This document shows, piece after piece, positions 23,799-32,253 of a stretch of DNA of 33,583 nucleotides. Below the pieces are notes generated by a model. The model was not told the DNA's origin. It was given only the letters and a program-made list of their open reading frames with translations, and did no database searches. This DNA comes from Eubacteriales bacterium (GTDB taxonomy: Bacteria > Bacillota > Clostridia > Saccharofermentanales > UBA5734): assembly GCA_028695145.1 (NCBI GenBank), contig JAQVJP010000014.1, positions 1 through 33,583 on the forward strand, read 5' to 3'. The number at the start of each line of letters is the position of its first letter. Within the stretch, counting starts at the first letter, position 1. Made by a program: the position numbers and the translations under genes.

Positions 23799-24740
23799 TT
23801 AGTCCTCTTGAGTCGGTGTTTCATGATAACCGGCTTGATCAGAAATTATGTAACGCGGCCGACCCTTGACTTCGGTGAAGATACGAGCCAGATAAATGCC
23901 AATGAGACCGAGACTGAGCATAATACTCCCGCCTATCAGCAGCTGCAGCAGAATTACAGTTGTGAAGCCACCGGCGGCATGGCCGCTGAACCAGTTTATA
24001 AGTGTCTGGATCGCCAGTATTATAGAACCACCGAGAAGCAGAAGACCAAGAAAAGTTACAAACTGCAGCGGCATGGCCGAGAAACCGGTTATCGCGTTGA
24101 GGCTAAGTTTAGCTAATCTATAAATAGACCACTTGCTGCCCCCGGTCTGTCTGGCCGCCACTTCAAAGGAGAAAGTCGCACGTCGGAAACCAAGCCAGGC
24201 GGATAACCCGCGGAAGAAAGTGTCATGCTCACTTAGGCTGCGCCAATGAGCTACAACCTTGCTGTCCAGCAGTTTGAAATCTGAAGCGTTGCGCAGGTCA
24301 TAACCGGAAAACACGCGGAATAAACCATAAAACACTTGCGCGTTCAGGCGGCTTGCCAGACTCTCCTTGCCCCTTGTCAGCTTGACGCCTTCGACAATAT
24401 CATAGCCTTGCTGCCATAGAGCGATCATCTCAGGTATATGCTCCGGTGGATGCTGCAGATCTCCATCCATCAGAATTACAGCATCTCCTGAAACCCGGTC
24501 GAGGCCTGCGCATATGGCGGCTTCTTTGCCGAAGTTTCTTGAAAAATGCAGCCCGATAATGTGCTTGTCAGCTTCAGAAGACTTACGGATTACCTCCCAG
24601 GTTTTGTCCGCTGAACCATCATCGACCAAGACCAGTTCATAGTCCATGCCGGTATTCTCGAGAATGGGTTTAAGTGTTTTCAAGGTAATTGGTATTTGTG
24701 CTTCTTCATTAAAAAATGGAATCAGCAGTGAAATCTTCAC
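23799..24740 (-). CDS. GT2 polyprenyl-phosphate glycosyltransferase (DPM1/GtrB/ArnC-like)
   Basis: Membrane-associated family 2 glycosyltransferase expected to move a sugar from a nucleotide donor to a polyprenyl phosphate carrier. The N-terminal catalytic domain has LLIPFFNEE, LVLVDDGSADKTW, FSRNFGKEAAICAGLD, and the metal-binding LMDGDLQHPPEHIPEM. Two C-terminal membrane helices (about 230-253 and 267-292) hold it in the membrane, as in GtrB. I use the GTG at 24740, with GGAGGTG upstream. The reading frame extends five codons to a TTG at 24755, but that would swallow the ribosome binding site. It lies directly before the GT-C-like gene. The sugar cannot be inferred. Confidence 0.9.
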   Translation of the reverse strand: MKISLLIPFFNEEAQIPITLKTLKPILENTGMDYELVLVDDGSADKTWEVIRKSSEADKHIIGLHFSRNFGKEAAICAGLDRVSGDAVILMDGDLQHPPEHIPEMIALWQQGYDIVEGVKLTRGKESLASRLNAQVFYGLFRVFSGYDLRNASDFKLLDSKVVAHWRSLSEHDTFFRGLSAWLGFRRATFSFEVAARQTGGSKWSIYRLAKLSLNAITGFSAMPLQFVTFLGLLLLGGSIILAIQTLINWFSGHAAGGFTTVILLQLLIGGSIMLSLGLIGIYLARIFTEVKGRPRYIISDQAGYHETPTQED

Positions 24741-24774
24741 AGTACACCTCCGCAAATCGGCTGAATTGCCTTAT

Positions 24775-24803
24775 ATTTTACCATACCTTTTTCCGTTGAT
24801 AAA
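24775..24803 (-). promoter_or_regulatory. Possible promoter of the GT2 gene cluster
   Basis: On the minus strand TTTATC (24803-24798) and TAAAAT (24780-24775) are 17 bp apart. Its -35 box overlaps the -35 of the opposite-facing pgk-tpi promoter, a back-to-back arrangement. Match to consensus is modest. Confidence 0.35.
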
Positions 24804-24824
24804 AAGAAGTTTTCAGTATACAAT
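24796..24824 (+). promoter_or_regulatory. Promoter of the pgk-tpi fusion gene
   Basis: TTGATA and TACAAT are separated by 17 bp, giving a start near 24831 and a leader of about 65 nt. This fits a well expressed glycolytic gene. Confidence 0.55.
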
Positions 24825-24847
24825 GTTAGGTGGTTCAAGTCGAAAAT

Positions 24848-24869
24848 CCAAATCTCAGATGTGATTTGG
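24848..24869 (+). other. Leader hairpin before pgk-tpi
   Basis: CCAAATC and GATTTGG form a perfect 7-bp stem with an 8-nt loop in the 5' leader, ending 12 nt before the Shine-Dalgarno sequence GAGGAGAG. It has no T-tract. A role in mRNA stability is plausible but unproven. Confidence 0.35.
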
Positions 24870-24896
24870 CATTAATAATTGAGGAGAGTGACAAAC

Positions 24897-26855
24897 ATGG
24901 CCGTGATGCAAAAAAAGAACGTAGAAGACCTGAATGTCCAGGGCAAGAGAGTAATTGTCCGCGTTGATTTCAATGTACCGCTTGATAAGAAAACGGGTGA
25001 AATCACTGATGACAAGAGAATCGTAGGAGCTCTGCCGACTATTCGCTACCTGGTTGAGAACAAGGCGAAGGTTATCCTTGTTTCGCATCTCGGTCGTCCT
25101 AAGAATGGACCGGAAGCCAAGTTTTCCATGAAACCTGCTGTAGAGCGCCTCTCGAGTCTGCTCGGTCAGGAAGTTGTACTGGCTGCCGATGTGATTGGCG
25201 AAGACGCTAAGGCAAAAGCCGCCGCGCTCGAGGCTGGTCAGGTTCTGATGCTGGAGAATGTTCGTTTCCATAAAGAAGAAACTAAAAATAATCCTGCTTT
25301 TGCCGCTGAACTTGCTTCCATGGCGGATATCTATGTAAATGACGCTTTTGGCACAGCTCATCGCGCACATGCTTCAACTGCAGGACTGGCTAATTATCTG
25401 CCGTCAGCTTGCGGTTATCTGATTCAAAAAGAAATTGATGTTATGGGTGCTGCTCTTGCAAATCCCAAGAGACCTTTTGTCGCTATTCTTGGCGGTGCAA
25501 AAGTATCTGACAAAATTGGTGTTATCGAGAATTTGATCGAAAAGGTAGATACACTGATAATCGGTGGCGGCATGGCTTATACCTTCTTCGCAGCTAAGGG
25601 CAGCAATATCGGCAGTTCTCTGTGTGAGTCAGATAAAATCGATCTGGCTAAACAGCTTATGGATAAGGCCGCGGCCAAGGGTATTAAGCTGCTGCTGCCT
25701 TCTGATACTGTTATCGCGCCTGAGTTCTCAGCCGACGCTGAGAGCAAAACAGTAGCTTCTGACGCTATTCCGGATGGCTGGATGGGTCTCGATATCGGTC
25801 CTGATGCTGTTAAGACTTTCTCGGCAGTGATCAAAGAAGCCGGTACTGTTGTCTGGAATGGTCCTATGGGTGTTTTTGAATTTGAGAAATTTGCGGCCGG
25901 TACAAGAGAAGTAGCACGTGCTGTTGCGGATTCACAGGCTATCTCAATTATTGGTGGCGGTGATTCTGCCGCCGCTGTCGAGCTTCTCGGCTTCGCTGAT
26001 CAGGTTTCGCATATTTCCACTGGTGGCGGTGCTTCACTCGAGTTGCTCGAGGGCAAGGTTTTGCCGGGTATAGATTGCCTGATGGATAAGAACCCACGTC
26101 GTACTTTTGCCGCCGGTAACTGGAAAATGAATAAGGGAGTGCCGGCTGATGCGGTTAAACTGATCAGTGAACTGAAACCACTGGTTGCCGACGCTGAAGC
26201 CGAAATCGCTCTGGGTGTTCCTTTTACCGCTCTTGCTGCGGCGCTTGAGACTGCTGCATACAGCAATGTTAAGATCGCGGCTCAGAATTGTCATTTTGAG
26301 GATAATGGTGCTTATACCGGCGAGATTTCAGCTAAAATGCTGGCCGAGATGGGTGTTCCTTATGTTATCATCGGACATTCTGAGCGTCGTGAATATTTTG
26401 CCGAGACTGACGAAACAGTCAATAAGAAGATAAAAGCCGCTCTTAACTGGGGCGTACGTCCTATTGTCTGCTGTGGTGAGACTCTTGAGCAGCGTGAAGC
26501 AGGTGAGACTTTTGATCTGATCAAAACTCAGATCAAGGCGGCTTTTGCCGGTATTGATGTGAATAAAACTCATCTGATTACTGTGGCTTATGAGCCGATT
26601 TGGGCTATTGGTACCGGCAAGGTTGCCAGCGATGAGCAGGCTCAGGAAGTTTGTGCTTTTGTCCGTGGTCTTCTGGCCGAGATTTATGACGATGCTACCG
26701 CACAGGCTATGAGAATACAGTACGGTGGATCTGTCAACGCGAAGAATTCAGCAGGACTGTTTGCTCAGCAAGATATTGATGGCGGTCTCGTTGGCGGAGC
26801 GTCGTTGAAGGCTGAGGATTTCAGTGTTATCTGTCATGCCGGACCAGCTCTCTAA
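24897..26855 (+). CDS. pgk-tpiA: Fused phosphoglycerate kinase-triosephosphate isomerase
   Basis: One chain of 652 residues carries two glycolytic enzymes. Residues 1 to ~395 are a full phosphoglycerate kinase: [65 protein letters not shown] and the C-terminal GGGDSAAAV and [10 protein letters not shown] linker of only about five residues (396-400, MDKNP) leads to a full triosephosphate isomerase: AAGNWKMNK with the catalytic lysine, [11 protein letters not shown] with the catalytic histidine, [13 protein letters not shown] with the catalytic glutamate, and YGGSVNAKN. There is no stop, frameshift or internal ribosome site at the junction. A comparable fusion is known from Thermotoga maritima. 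GAGGAGAG decides the ATG at 24897; the frame is open to a TTG at 24879 that lies in this ribosome site. Confidence 0.96.
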   Translation: MAVMQKKNVEDLNVQGKRVIVRVDFNVPLDKKTGEITDDKRIVGALPTIRYLVENKAKVILVSHLGRPKNGPEAKFSMKPAVERLSSLLGQEVVLAADVIGEDAKAKAAALEAGQVLMLENVRFHKEETKNNPAFAAELASMADIYVNDAFGTAHRAHASTAGLANYLPSACGYLIQKEIDVMGAALANPKRPFVAILGGAKVSDKIGVIENLIEKVDTLIIGGGMAYTFFAAKGSNIGSSLCESDKIDLAKQLMDKAAAKGIKLLLPSDTVIAPEFSADAESKTVASDAIPDGWMGLDIGPDAVKTFSAVIKEAGTVVWNGPMGVFEFEKFAAGTREVARAVADSQAISIIGGGDSAAAVELLGFADQVSHISTGGGASLELLEGKVLPGIDCLMDKNPRRTFAAGNWKMNKGVPADAVKLISELKPLVADAEAEIALGVPFTALAAALETAAYSNVKIAAQNCHFEDNGAYTGEISAKMLAEMGVPYVIIGHSERREYFAETDETVNKKIKAALNWGVRPIVCCGETLEQREAGETFDLIKTQIKAAFAGIDVNKTHLITVAYEPIWAIGTGKVASDEQAQEVCAFVRGLLAEIYDDATAQAMRIQYGGSVNAKNSAGLFAQQDIDGGLVGGASLKAEDFSVICHAGPAL

Positions 26856-26893
26856 ACGAGAACAACCGGCAGAAATTTAGGGATTTTGGATGC

Positions 26894-26922
26894 AGGCCGG
26901 GCTAATTTTATTAACCCGGCCT
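26894..26922 (+). terminator. Hairpin between pgk-tpi and gpmI
   Basis: AGGCCGGG and CCCGGCCT form a perfect 8-bp GC-rich stem around a 13-nt AT-rich loop, whose TAA/TTA ends could extend the stem after one mismatch. It ends 12 nt before the GGAGG of gpmI. CTTCT follows rather than a T-tract, so it may be a partial terminator or an RNA processing and stability element that sets the ratio of the two products. Confidence 0.55.
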
Positions 26923-26946
26923 CTTCTGCTACAGGAGGATTAGAAT

Positions 26947-28500
26947 ATGTCCAATTTAGAGAAGAGACCTGTCGCGCTGTTGGTGCTGGATGGATTTGGT
27001 TTTAATGAGTCAGCGACCGGTAATGCTGTGGCCGCGGCAAATACGCCGAATCTTGACAGATACCGCGCTTCGTATCCGCATACTCTGGTTAGAACAAGCG
27101 GTATGGCCGTTGGGTTACCGGATGGCCAGATGGGCAATTCTGAAGTAGGTCATACCAATATTGGTGCAGGCCGTATTGTCTATCAGGAGCTTACAAGAAT
27201 CACAAAATCAATTCAAGATGGCGATTTTTTTGAAAACCCGGCATTAAATGACGCGGTTGAAAACGCTCGTAAACCGGGACAGGCTTTGCATTTGTTCGGC
27301 TTGTTGTCAGACGGCGGCGTCCATAGTCATAACACACATTTATATGCGCTTCTGGAAATGGCTAAGAAGGCAGATGTGCCTGAGGTTTATATTCATTGTT
27401 TTTATGATGGACGTGATGTCCCCCCCGATTCGGCAAAATGTTATACCGAAGAACTGGTTAAAAAGACTCAGGAAATCGGTATTGGTAAGATCGCTTCAAT
27501 TATGGGCAGATACTACGCCATGGATCGTGATAACCGCTGGGAACGTGTCGAAAAAGCTTATAGAGCGATGGTAACAGGTGAAGGACCTCAGGCTGCGGAT
27601 CCTGTTAATGCTGTAGTTGATTCTTATGAAGCCGGCGTGATGGATGAATTTGTTTTGCCGACAGTAATTGTGGAAAACGAAAAACCTGTTGGTCTGATTA
27701 AAGCCGGTGACAGCGTTATTTTCTTCAACTTCCGTCCGGATCGTGCCCGTGAGATAACACGTTGTTTCATGCAGCCTGATTTCTCGGGGTTCGAGCTGCC
27801 GAATGGTCATTTCCCGCTGCACTATGTCACCATGACACAGTACGACAAGACTTTTGACGATTTCTCCGGGTTAACTGTAGCGTACCGCCCGACCAGTCTG
27901 GAAAATACCTTTGGTGAGTATATTTCGAACCAAGGCTTGACACAGCTGCGCATTGCCGAAACCGAGAAATACGCTCATGTAACCTTCTTTTTTAACGGTG
28001 GTGTCGAGAAGGAGTATCCCGGTGAAGATCGTGCGCTGATCTCTTCACCAAAAGTCGCGACTTATGATCTTAAACCTGAAATGAGTGCTTATGAAGTAAC
28101 TGAAGAAGCTCTCAGCAGGATTGCCAGTGATAAGTACGATGTTATTATCCTGAATTTTGCCAATTGCGATATGGTCGGTCATACAGGTGTTTTCGATGCT
28201 GCTAAGGCTGCTGTTGAAGCTGTTGATTTGTGCACAGGCAAAGTCGTTGATGCTATTCTGGCAAAAGGTGGTGTCGTGTTGATCACGGCTGATCACGGAA
28301 ATGCTGAGCAGATGATTGATCCGGATCAGGGTGGTCCGTTCACAGCGCATACAACATTGCCGGTTGAACTGATTGTAGCCGGTGCCGGAGACGTTAAACT
28401 CAAGTCAGGTGTGCTGGCAGATCTTGCTCCAACCATGCTTGATATCATGAAGCTTGATAAGCCGGTAGAGATGACAGGAACCAGTTTGATTGAAGGTTAA
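26947..28500 (+). CDS. gpmI: 2,3-bisphosphoglycerate-independent phosphoglycerate mutase
   Basis: Interconverts 3- and 2-phosphoglycerate using two manganese ions and a phosphoserine intermediate, in the cytoplasm. The N-terminal LLVLDGFGFN holds a metal ligand (Asp15). The nucleophile is Ser65 in QMGNSEVGHTNIGAGR. Other family blocks are LSDGGVHSH, FYDGRDVPP, FFNFRPDRAREI, CDMVGHTG and ITADHGNAEQM. Length (517) is normal. AGGAGG lies directly upstream. It follows pgk-tpi by 91 bp with a hairpin but no obvious promoter between them, so it is probably co-transcribed and supplies the next glycolytic step. Confidence 0.96.
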   Translation: MSNLEKRPVALLVLDGFGFNESATGNAVAAANTPNLDRYRASYPHTLVRTSGMAVGLPDGQMGNSEVGHTNIGAGRIVYQELTRITKSIQDGDFFENPALNDAVENARKPGQALHLFGLLSDGGVHSHNTHLYALLEMAKKADVPEVYIHCFYDGRDVPPDSAKCYTEELVKKTQEIGIGKIASIMGRYYAMDRDNRWERVEKAYRAMVTGEGPQAADPVNAVVDSYEAGVMDEFVLPTVIVENEKPVGLIKAGDSVIFFNFRPDRAREITRCFMQPDFSGFELPNGHFPLHYVTMTQYDKTFDDFSGLTVAYRPTSLENTFGEYISNQGLTQLRIAETEKYAHVTFFFNGGVEKEYPGEDRALISSPKVATYDLKPEMSAYEVTEEALSRIASDKYDVIILNFANCDMVGHTGVFDAAKAAVEAVDLCTGKVVDAILAKGGVVLITADHGNAEQMIDPDQGGPFTAHTTLPVELIVAGAGDVKLKSGVLADLAPTMLDIMKLDKPVEMTGTSLIEG

Positions 28501-28510
28501 TTAATGCTTT

Positions 28511-28533
28511 TACTGTGTCAATATCACACAGTA
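28511..28533. promoter_or_regulatory. Operator-like palindrome upstream of nifJ
   Basis: TACTGTGT and ACACAGTA are perfect 8-bp arms with a 7-nt spacer (CAATATC). The site covers where a -35 box would be and ends three bases before the extended -10 box. The TGTG/CACA core resembles sites of CRP/FNR-family regulators but is not an exact match to the E. coli consensus. No T-tract follows, so it is not a terminator of gpmI. Confidence 0.55.
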
Positions 28534-28535
28534 TA

Positions 28536-28544
28536 TGTTATAAT
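28536..28544 (+). promoter_or_regulatory. Extended -10 promoter of nifJ
   Basis: TGTTATAAT has both the TG extension and a perfect TATAAT hexamer. No good -35 box is present, as expected for extended -10 promoters or those needing an activator. The start would be near 28551, with a leader of about 58 nt. Confidence 0.6.
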
Positions 28545-28608
28545 TGCTTTTGGTTCATTGATGAACCTTGAGATACTAAAGGGAACAAAATATAAAGGAG
28601 AGAGTCAC

Positions 28609-31600
28609 ATGGCAAAACAAAAGAAATTCATGACCATGGACGGCAACACTGCTGCTGCATATACTTCATATGCCTTCACAGAAGTTGCCGGCATTTATCC
28701 CATTACCCCGTCGTCACCGATGGCTGACTACACGGATCAGTGGGCTCTGGAAGGTCGTAAGAACATTTTCGGTCAGACCGTTAATGTTGTGGAGATGCAG
28801 TCTGAGGGTGGTGCTTCAGCTGTTGTGCACGGATCACTGGCAACTGGTGCTCTGACAACAACTTATACCGCTTCGCAGGGTCTGCTGCTGATGATTCCTA
28901 ATATGTACAAGATCGCAGGCGAACTGCTGCCAGGCGTTTTCCACGTTTCTGCGCGTGCTCTTGCCAGCCATGCTCTGTCCATTTTTGGTGATCATTCCGA
29001 CGTTATGGCTTGCCGTCAGACCGGTTTCGCGATGCTCTGCTCATCAAGTGTTCAGGAAGTAGCTGATCTGGCTGCTGTAGCGCATCTGGCATCTATTAAG
29101 AGCCGCGTACCATTCCTGCATTTCTTCGATGGCTTCCGTACATCACATGAGATTCAGAAAATTGAAGTACAGGATTATGAAGATCTTGGTGCTCTCGTTG
29201 ACATGGACGCTGTTGAGGCATTCCGTCAACGTGGTTTGAACCCCAATACTCCGACTCTGCGTGGTACAGCTCAGAATCCGGACGTGTTCTTCCAGGCTCG
29301 TGAAGCCTGCAACCCTTACTATGATGAGCTTCCGGCCATTACTGATTATTATCTTGATAAGATTAATGAGCTGACCGGCCGCGATTATAAGGCTTTCAAT
29401 TATTATGGTGCTGCGGACGCTGAACGCGTAGTTATCTGCATGGGCTCAGCTTGCGAAGCACTCGAAGAAACCATCGATTATCTGATGGCAAAAGGCGAGA
29501 AAGTCGGTATGGTAAAAGTTCATCTTTATCGTCCTTTCTCAACTGAGAGACTGCTGGCAGCGATTCCGGAAACAGCTAAGAAGATCGCTGTTCTTGATCG
29601 TACAAAAGAGCCTGGCGCTCATGGTGAGCCTCTGTATCTTGATGTATGCGCTGCTTACACAAGTGTATGCAATGGTCCTGTCATTGTTGGCGGCCGTTAC
29701 GGCCTTGGTTCCAAGGATACAACTCCTGACCAGTTCATGGCAGTATTCAAAAATCTTGCTTCCGAGCAGCCAAAAAATGGTTTCACAATTGGTATTGTTG
29801 ATGATGTTACACATCTGTCACTGCCGACAGAAGATTCAATCGATACTGCCGGTGAAGGCACCATTGCCGCTCGCTTCTGGGGTCTTGGTTCTGACGGTAC
29901 TGTTGGTGCTAATAAGAACTCAATCAAAATTATTGGTGATCATACTGATATGTACGCTCAGGCATACTTCTCATATGACTCCAAAAAATCCGGTGGTGTT
30001 ACTATCTCTGATCTGCGTTTTGGTAAAACCCCAATTCGTTCTACCTACCTTGTTAACAAGGCTGACTTTGTGGCTTGCCACAACCAGTCATATGTAGATA
30101 ATTATGACATGCTGTCATCACTTAAGCCTGGCGGTATTTTCCTGCTTAACACTATCTGGAGTGATGAGGAGATCGAAACACATCTGCCGGCAGAGATGAA
30201 ACGCTATATTGCTAAGAACAACATCAAGTTCTACGCTATCGATGCTGTGACCAAGGCTGCTGAAATCGGTCTGGGTGGACGTATCAACACTATTTGTCAG
30301 GCTGCGTTCTTCAAGCTTGCCAATGTTATACCTGTAGATGATGCTATTGAATACATGAAGAAGGCTATCGTCAAGTCTTATGGCACTAAAGGTGATGAAA
30401 TCGTTAAGATGAATTACGCTGCTGTTGACGCTGGTATTGATGGTGTCAGAGAAATCGCTGTTCCTTCTGCATGGGCTGAAGCTCTTGAGTCCGGTGAGGA
30501 TAAAGTCATGAAAGATATTCCTGACTTCGTCAAGAATGTCGCTGAAGTCATGAACGCTCAGAAGGGCGACTTGCTGCCTGTAAGCGCTTTTGCCGGTCGC
30601 GAGGATGGCACATTCCCACAGGGCACTACAAAATATGAGAAGCGTGCTATCGCTGTTAATATCCCGATCTGGGTACCTGATAACTGTATTCAGTGTAATC
30701 AGTGCTCATATGTATGTCCTCATGGTGTAATTCGTCCGTTCCTGCTCAGTGATGATGAAGCCTCGAAGGCTCCTGAGTCATTTGAGACTAAGAAGGGCAT
30801 GAAACCTTATGATCAGTATCAATACCGTATTCAGGTATCCGCGCTTGATTGTACAGGTTGTGGCTCATGTGCCGATGTATGTCCGGCCAAGAATAAGGCT
30901 CTGGTCATGTCTCCTATCGGAGAGAATCTGGTACAGGCAGAAAACTGGGAATATGCTCTTACAGTTGAGCGTAAGTCCAATCCTATGAGCAAGAACACTG
31001 TTAAGGGCAGCCAGTTCGAGCAACCACTGTTCGAATTCTCAGGCGCTTGTGCAGGTTGTGGCGAGACTCCTTATGTTAAGCTGGTAACTCAGCTGTTTGG
31101 TGACCGCATGCAGATTTCCAACGCTACAGGTTGTTCTTCAATCTATGGTGGTTCCGCTCCCTCAACTCCGTTCACAACTAATAAGGACGGACACGGTCCG
31201 GCATGGGGCAACTCACTGTTCGAAGACAATGCTGAACACGGTATGGGTATGCATCTTGGTGTTAAGCAGCTCCGTTCACGTGTTGCTGCCAAGCTCGAAG
31301 AACTGATCGCTCTTAACGCTGGTGAGGAAATTGCCAAAGCCGCTCAGGAGTGGCTCGATGCCAAAGATGACAGTGATAAAACCCGTGCTGTCAGTGACGC
31401 TCTGTCTGCCGCACTCAAATCCTGGAAGGGCTCTGATGATAAGGCCGCTAAACTTGTGCAGGATCTGCTCAAGCTGGAGGATTACTTCGTCAAGCGTTCC
31501 ACCTGGATTATCGGTGGTGACGGCTGGGCATATGATATCGGTTTCGGTGGTCTGGATCATGTTCTGGCATCCGGTGAAGATATCAATGTACTTGTACTTG

Positions 31601-32163
31601 ATACTGAGGTTTACTCAAATACCGGTGGTCAGGCATCGAAATCAACACCTACCGGTGCAGTCGCTCAGTTTGCTGCCGGTGGTAAGCCGATTAAGAAGAA
31701 AGATCTCGGCCTGATGGCAGCTACTTATGGCTATGTTTATGTGGCACAGGTTGCTATGGGTGCTAATCAGACACAGACGCTGAAGGCTTTTGCCGAAGCT
31801 GAGGCTTGGAACGGTCCATCAATTGTTATTGCTTACTCACCTTGTATCAATCATGGTATCAAGGGTGGCATGACAGTTTCACAGCGTCAGGAGAAGAACG
31901 CTGTTGAATGTGGCTACTGGCATCTGTATCGCTTCAATCCTTCACTGGCCGCGGAAGGCAAGAACCCATTTGTTCTTGATTCCAAAGAGCCAAAAGGCGA
32001 TTTCAGAGCATTCCTTAAGAGTGAGGTTCGTTACGGTACTCTGTATAAGAAGTTCGATAAGGACTTCGTTGATAAGATCTTCGAGCAGGCTGAGAAGCAT
32101 GCAGAAGAGAGATACCAATCTTACGTGAGAATGGCAAAAGCTTACGATACAGCTGAAGCTTAA
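28609..32163 (+). CDS. nifJ: Pyruvate:ferredoxin (flavodoxin) oxidoreductase
   Basis: Oxidises pyruvate with CoA to acetyl-CoA and CO2, passing electrons to ferredoxin or flavodoxin; the central step of anaerobic pyruvate use in Clostridia. All domains are in one 1184-residue chain. The N-terminal domain has GIYPITPSSPMAD. A transketolase-C-like domain follows, then the gamma-type domain, with FGKTPIRSTYLV near residue 470. Two ferredoxin clusters are bound by CIQCNQCSYVCPHG and CTGCGSCADVCP. The C-terminal thiamine-diphosphate domain has the proximal-cluster cysteines in GACAGCGETPY, then GGDGWAYDIGFGGLDHV and LDTEVYSNTGGQ. The ATG at 28609 has AAAGGAGAG upstream. The frame is open to 28504, but that part spans the promoter. 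Confidence 0.97.
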   Translation: MAKQKKFMTMDGNTAAAYTSYAFTEVAGIYPITPSSPMADYTDQWALEGRKNIFGQTVNVVEMQSEGGASAVVHGSLATGALTTTYTASQGLLLMIPNMYKIAGELLPGVFHVSARALASHALSIFGDHSDVMACRQTGFAMLCSSSVQEVADLAAVAHLASIKSRVPFLHFFDGFRTSHEIQKIEVQDYEDLGALVDMDAVEAFRQRGLNPNTPTLRGTAQNPDVFFQAREACNPYYDELPAITDYYLDKINELTGRDYKAFNYYGAADAERVVICMGSACEALEETIDYLMAKGEKVGMVKVHLYRPFSTERLLAAIPETAKKIAVLDRTKEPGAHGEPLYLDVCAAYTSVCNGPVIVGGRYGLGSKDTTPDQFMAVFKNLASEQPKNGFTIGIVDDVTHLSLPTEDSIDTAGEGTIAARFWGLGSDGTVGANKNSIKIIGDHTDMYAQAYFSYDSKKSGGVTISDLRFGKTPIRSTYLVNKADFVACHNQSYVDNYDMLSSLKPGGIFLLNTIWSDEEIETHLPAEMKRYIAKNNIKFYAIDAVTKAAEIGLGGRINTICQAAFFKLANVIPVDDAIEYMKKAIVKSYGTKGDEIVKMNYAAVDAGIDGVREIAVPSAWAEALESGEDKVMKDIPDFVKNVAEVMNAQKGDLLPVSAFAGREDGTFPQGTTKYEKRAIAVNIPIWVPDNCIQCNQCSYVCPHGVIRPFLLSDDEASKAPESFETKKGMKPYDQYQYRIQVSALDCTGCGSCADVCPAKNKALVMSPIGENLVQAENWEYALTVERKSNPMSKNTVKGSQFEQPLFEFSGACAGCGETPYVKLVTQLFGDRMQISNATGCSSIYGGSAPSTPFTTNKDGHGPAWGNSLFEDNAEHGMGMHLGVKQLRSRVAAKLEELIALNAGEEIAKAAQEWLDAKDDSDKTRAVSDALSAALKSWKGSDDKAAKLVQDLLKLEDYFVKRSTWIIGGDGWAYDIGFGGLDHVLASGEDINVLVLDTEVYSNTGGQASKSTPTGAVAQFAAGGKPIKKKDLGLMAATYGYVYVAQVAMGANQTQTLKAFAEAEAWNGPSIVIAYSPCINHGIKGGMTVSQRQEKNAVECGYWHLYRFNPSLAAEGKNPFVLDSKEPKGDFRAFLKSEVRYGTLYKKFDKDFVDKIFEQAEKHAEERYQSYVRMAKAYDTAEA

Positions 32164-32186
32164 TAAACGCAAGATCAGTTAAAACA

Positions 32187-32195
32187 TGTTATAAT
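32187..32195 (+). promoter_or_regulatory. Extended -10 element overlapping the nifJ terminator region
   Basis: TGTTATAAT, identical to the element in front of nifJ, lies just before the terminator hairpin. A transcript from it would start near 32202, inside the hairpin, and so should not fold the full terminator. It may serve the DnaD-domain gene. No -35 box is apparent. Confidence 0.4.
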
Positions 32196-32196
32196 G

Positions 32197-32221
32197 AAAC
32201 CCCGTCATATTGGCGGGGTTT
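32197..32221 (+). terminator. Intrinsic terminator of nifJ
   Basis: AAACCCCG and CGGGGTTT form a perfect 8-bp stem around a 9-nt loop, followed by TTGTTTT. It begins 34 nt after the nifJ stop codon. Confidence 0.9.
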
Positions 32222-32253
32222 TGTTTTAGTTAAAACGAGGGGATGGGGAAGCG

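Noticed and set aside
24855-25370. 171-codon frame opposite the pgk-tpi start
   Set aside because: It is antisense to the conserved PGK N-terminus and its promoter leader, with no domain signature.
26082-26855. Separate internal start for triosephosphate isomerase at the ATG at 26082
   Set aside because: No Shine-Dalgarno-like sequence precedes this ATG and the frame is continuous with PGK, so a single fused product is the simpler reading.
28511-28533. Palindrome before nifJ as a gpmI terminator
   Set aside because: The stem is AT-rich with no T-tract after it, and it overlaps a promoter position instead.
28504-28608. 35-residue N-terminal extension of nifJ
   Set aside because: It covers the palindrome, the -10 element and the leader. 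The family start M-A-K-Q-K-K with AAAGGAGAG fits the ATG at 28609.
29594-30097. 167-codon frame inside nifJ on the same strand
   Set aside because: It lies in a shifted frame of a highly biased gene, its Leu/Val/Ser-rich translation is typical of a shadow, and no ribosome site precedes it.
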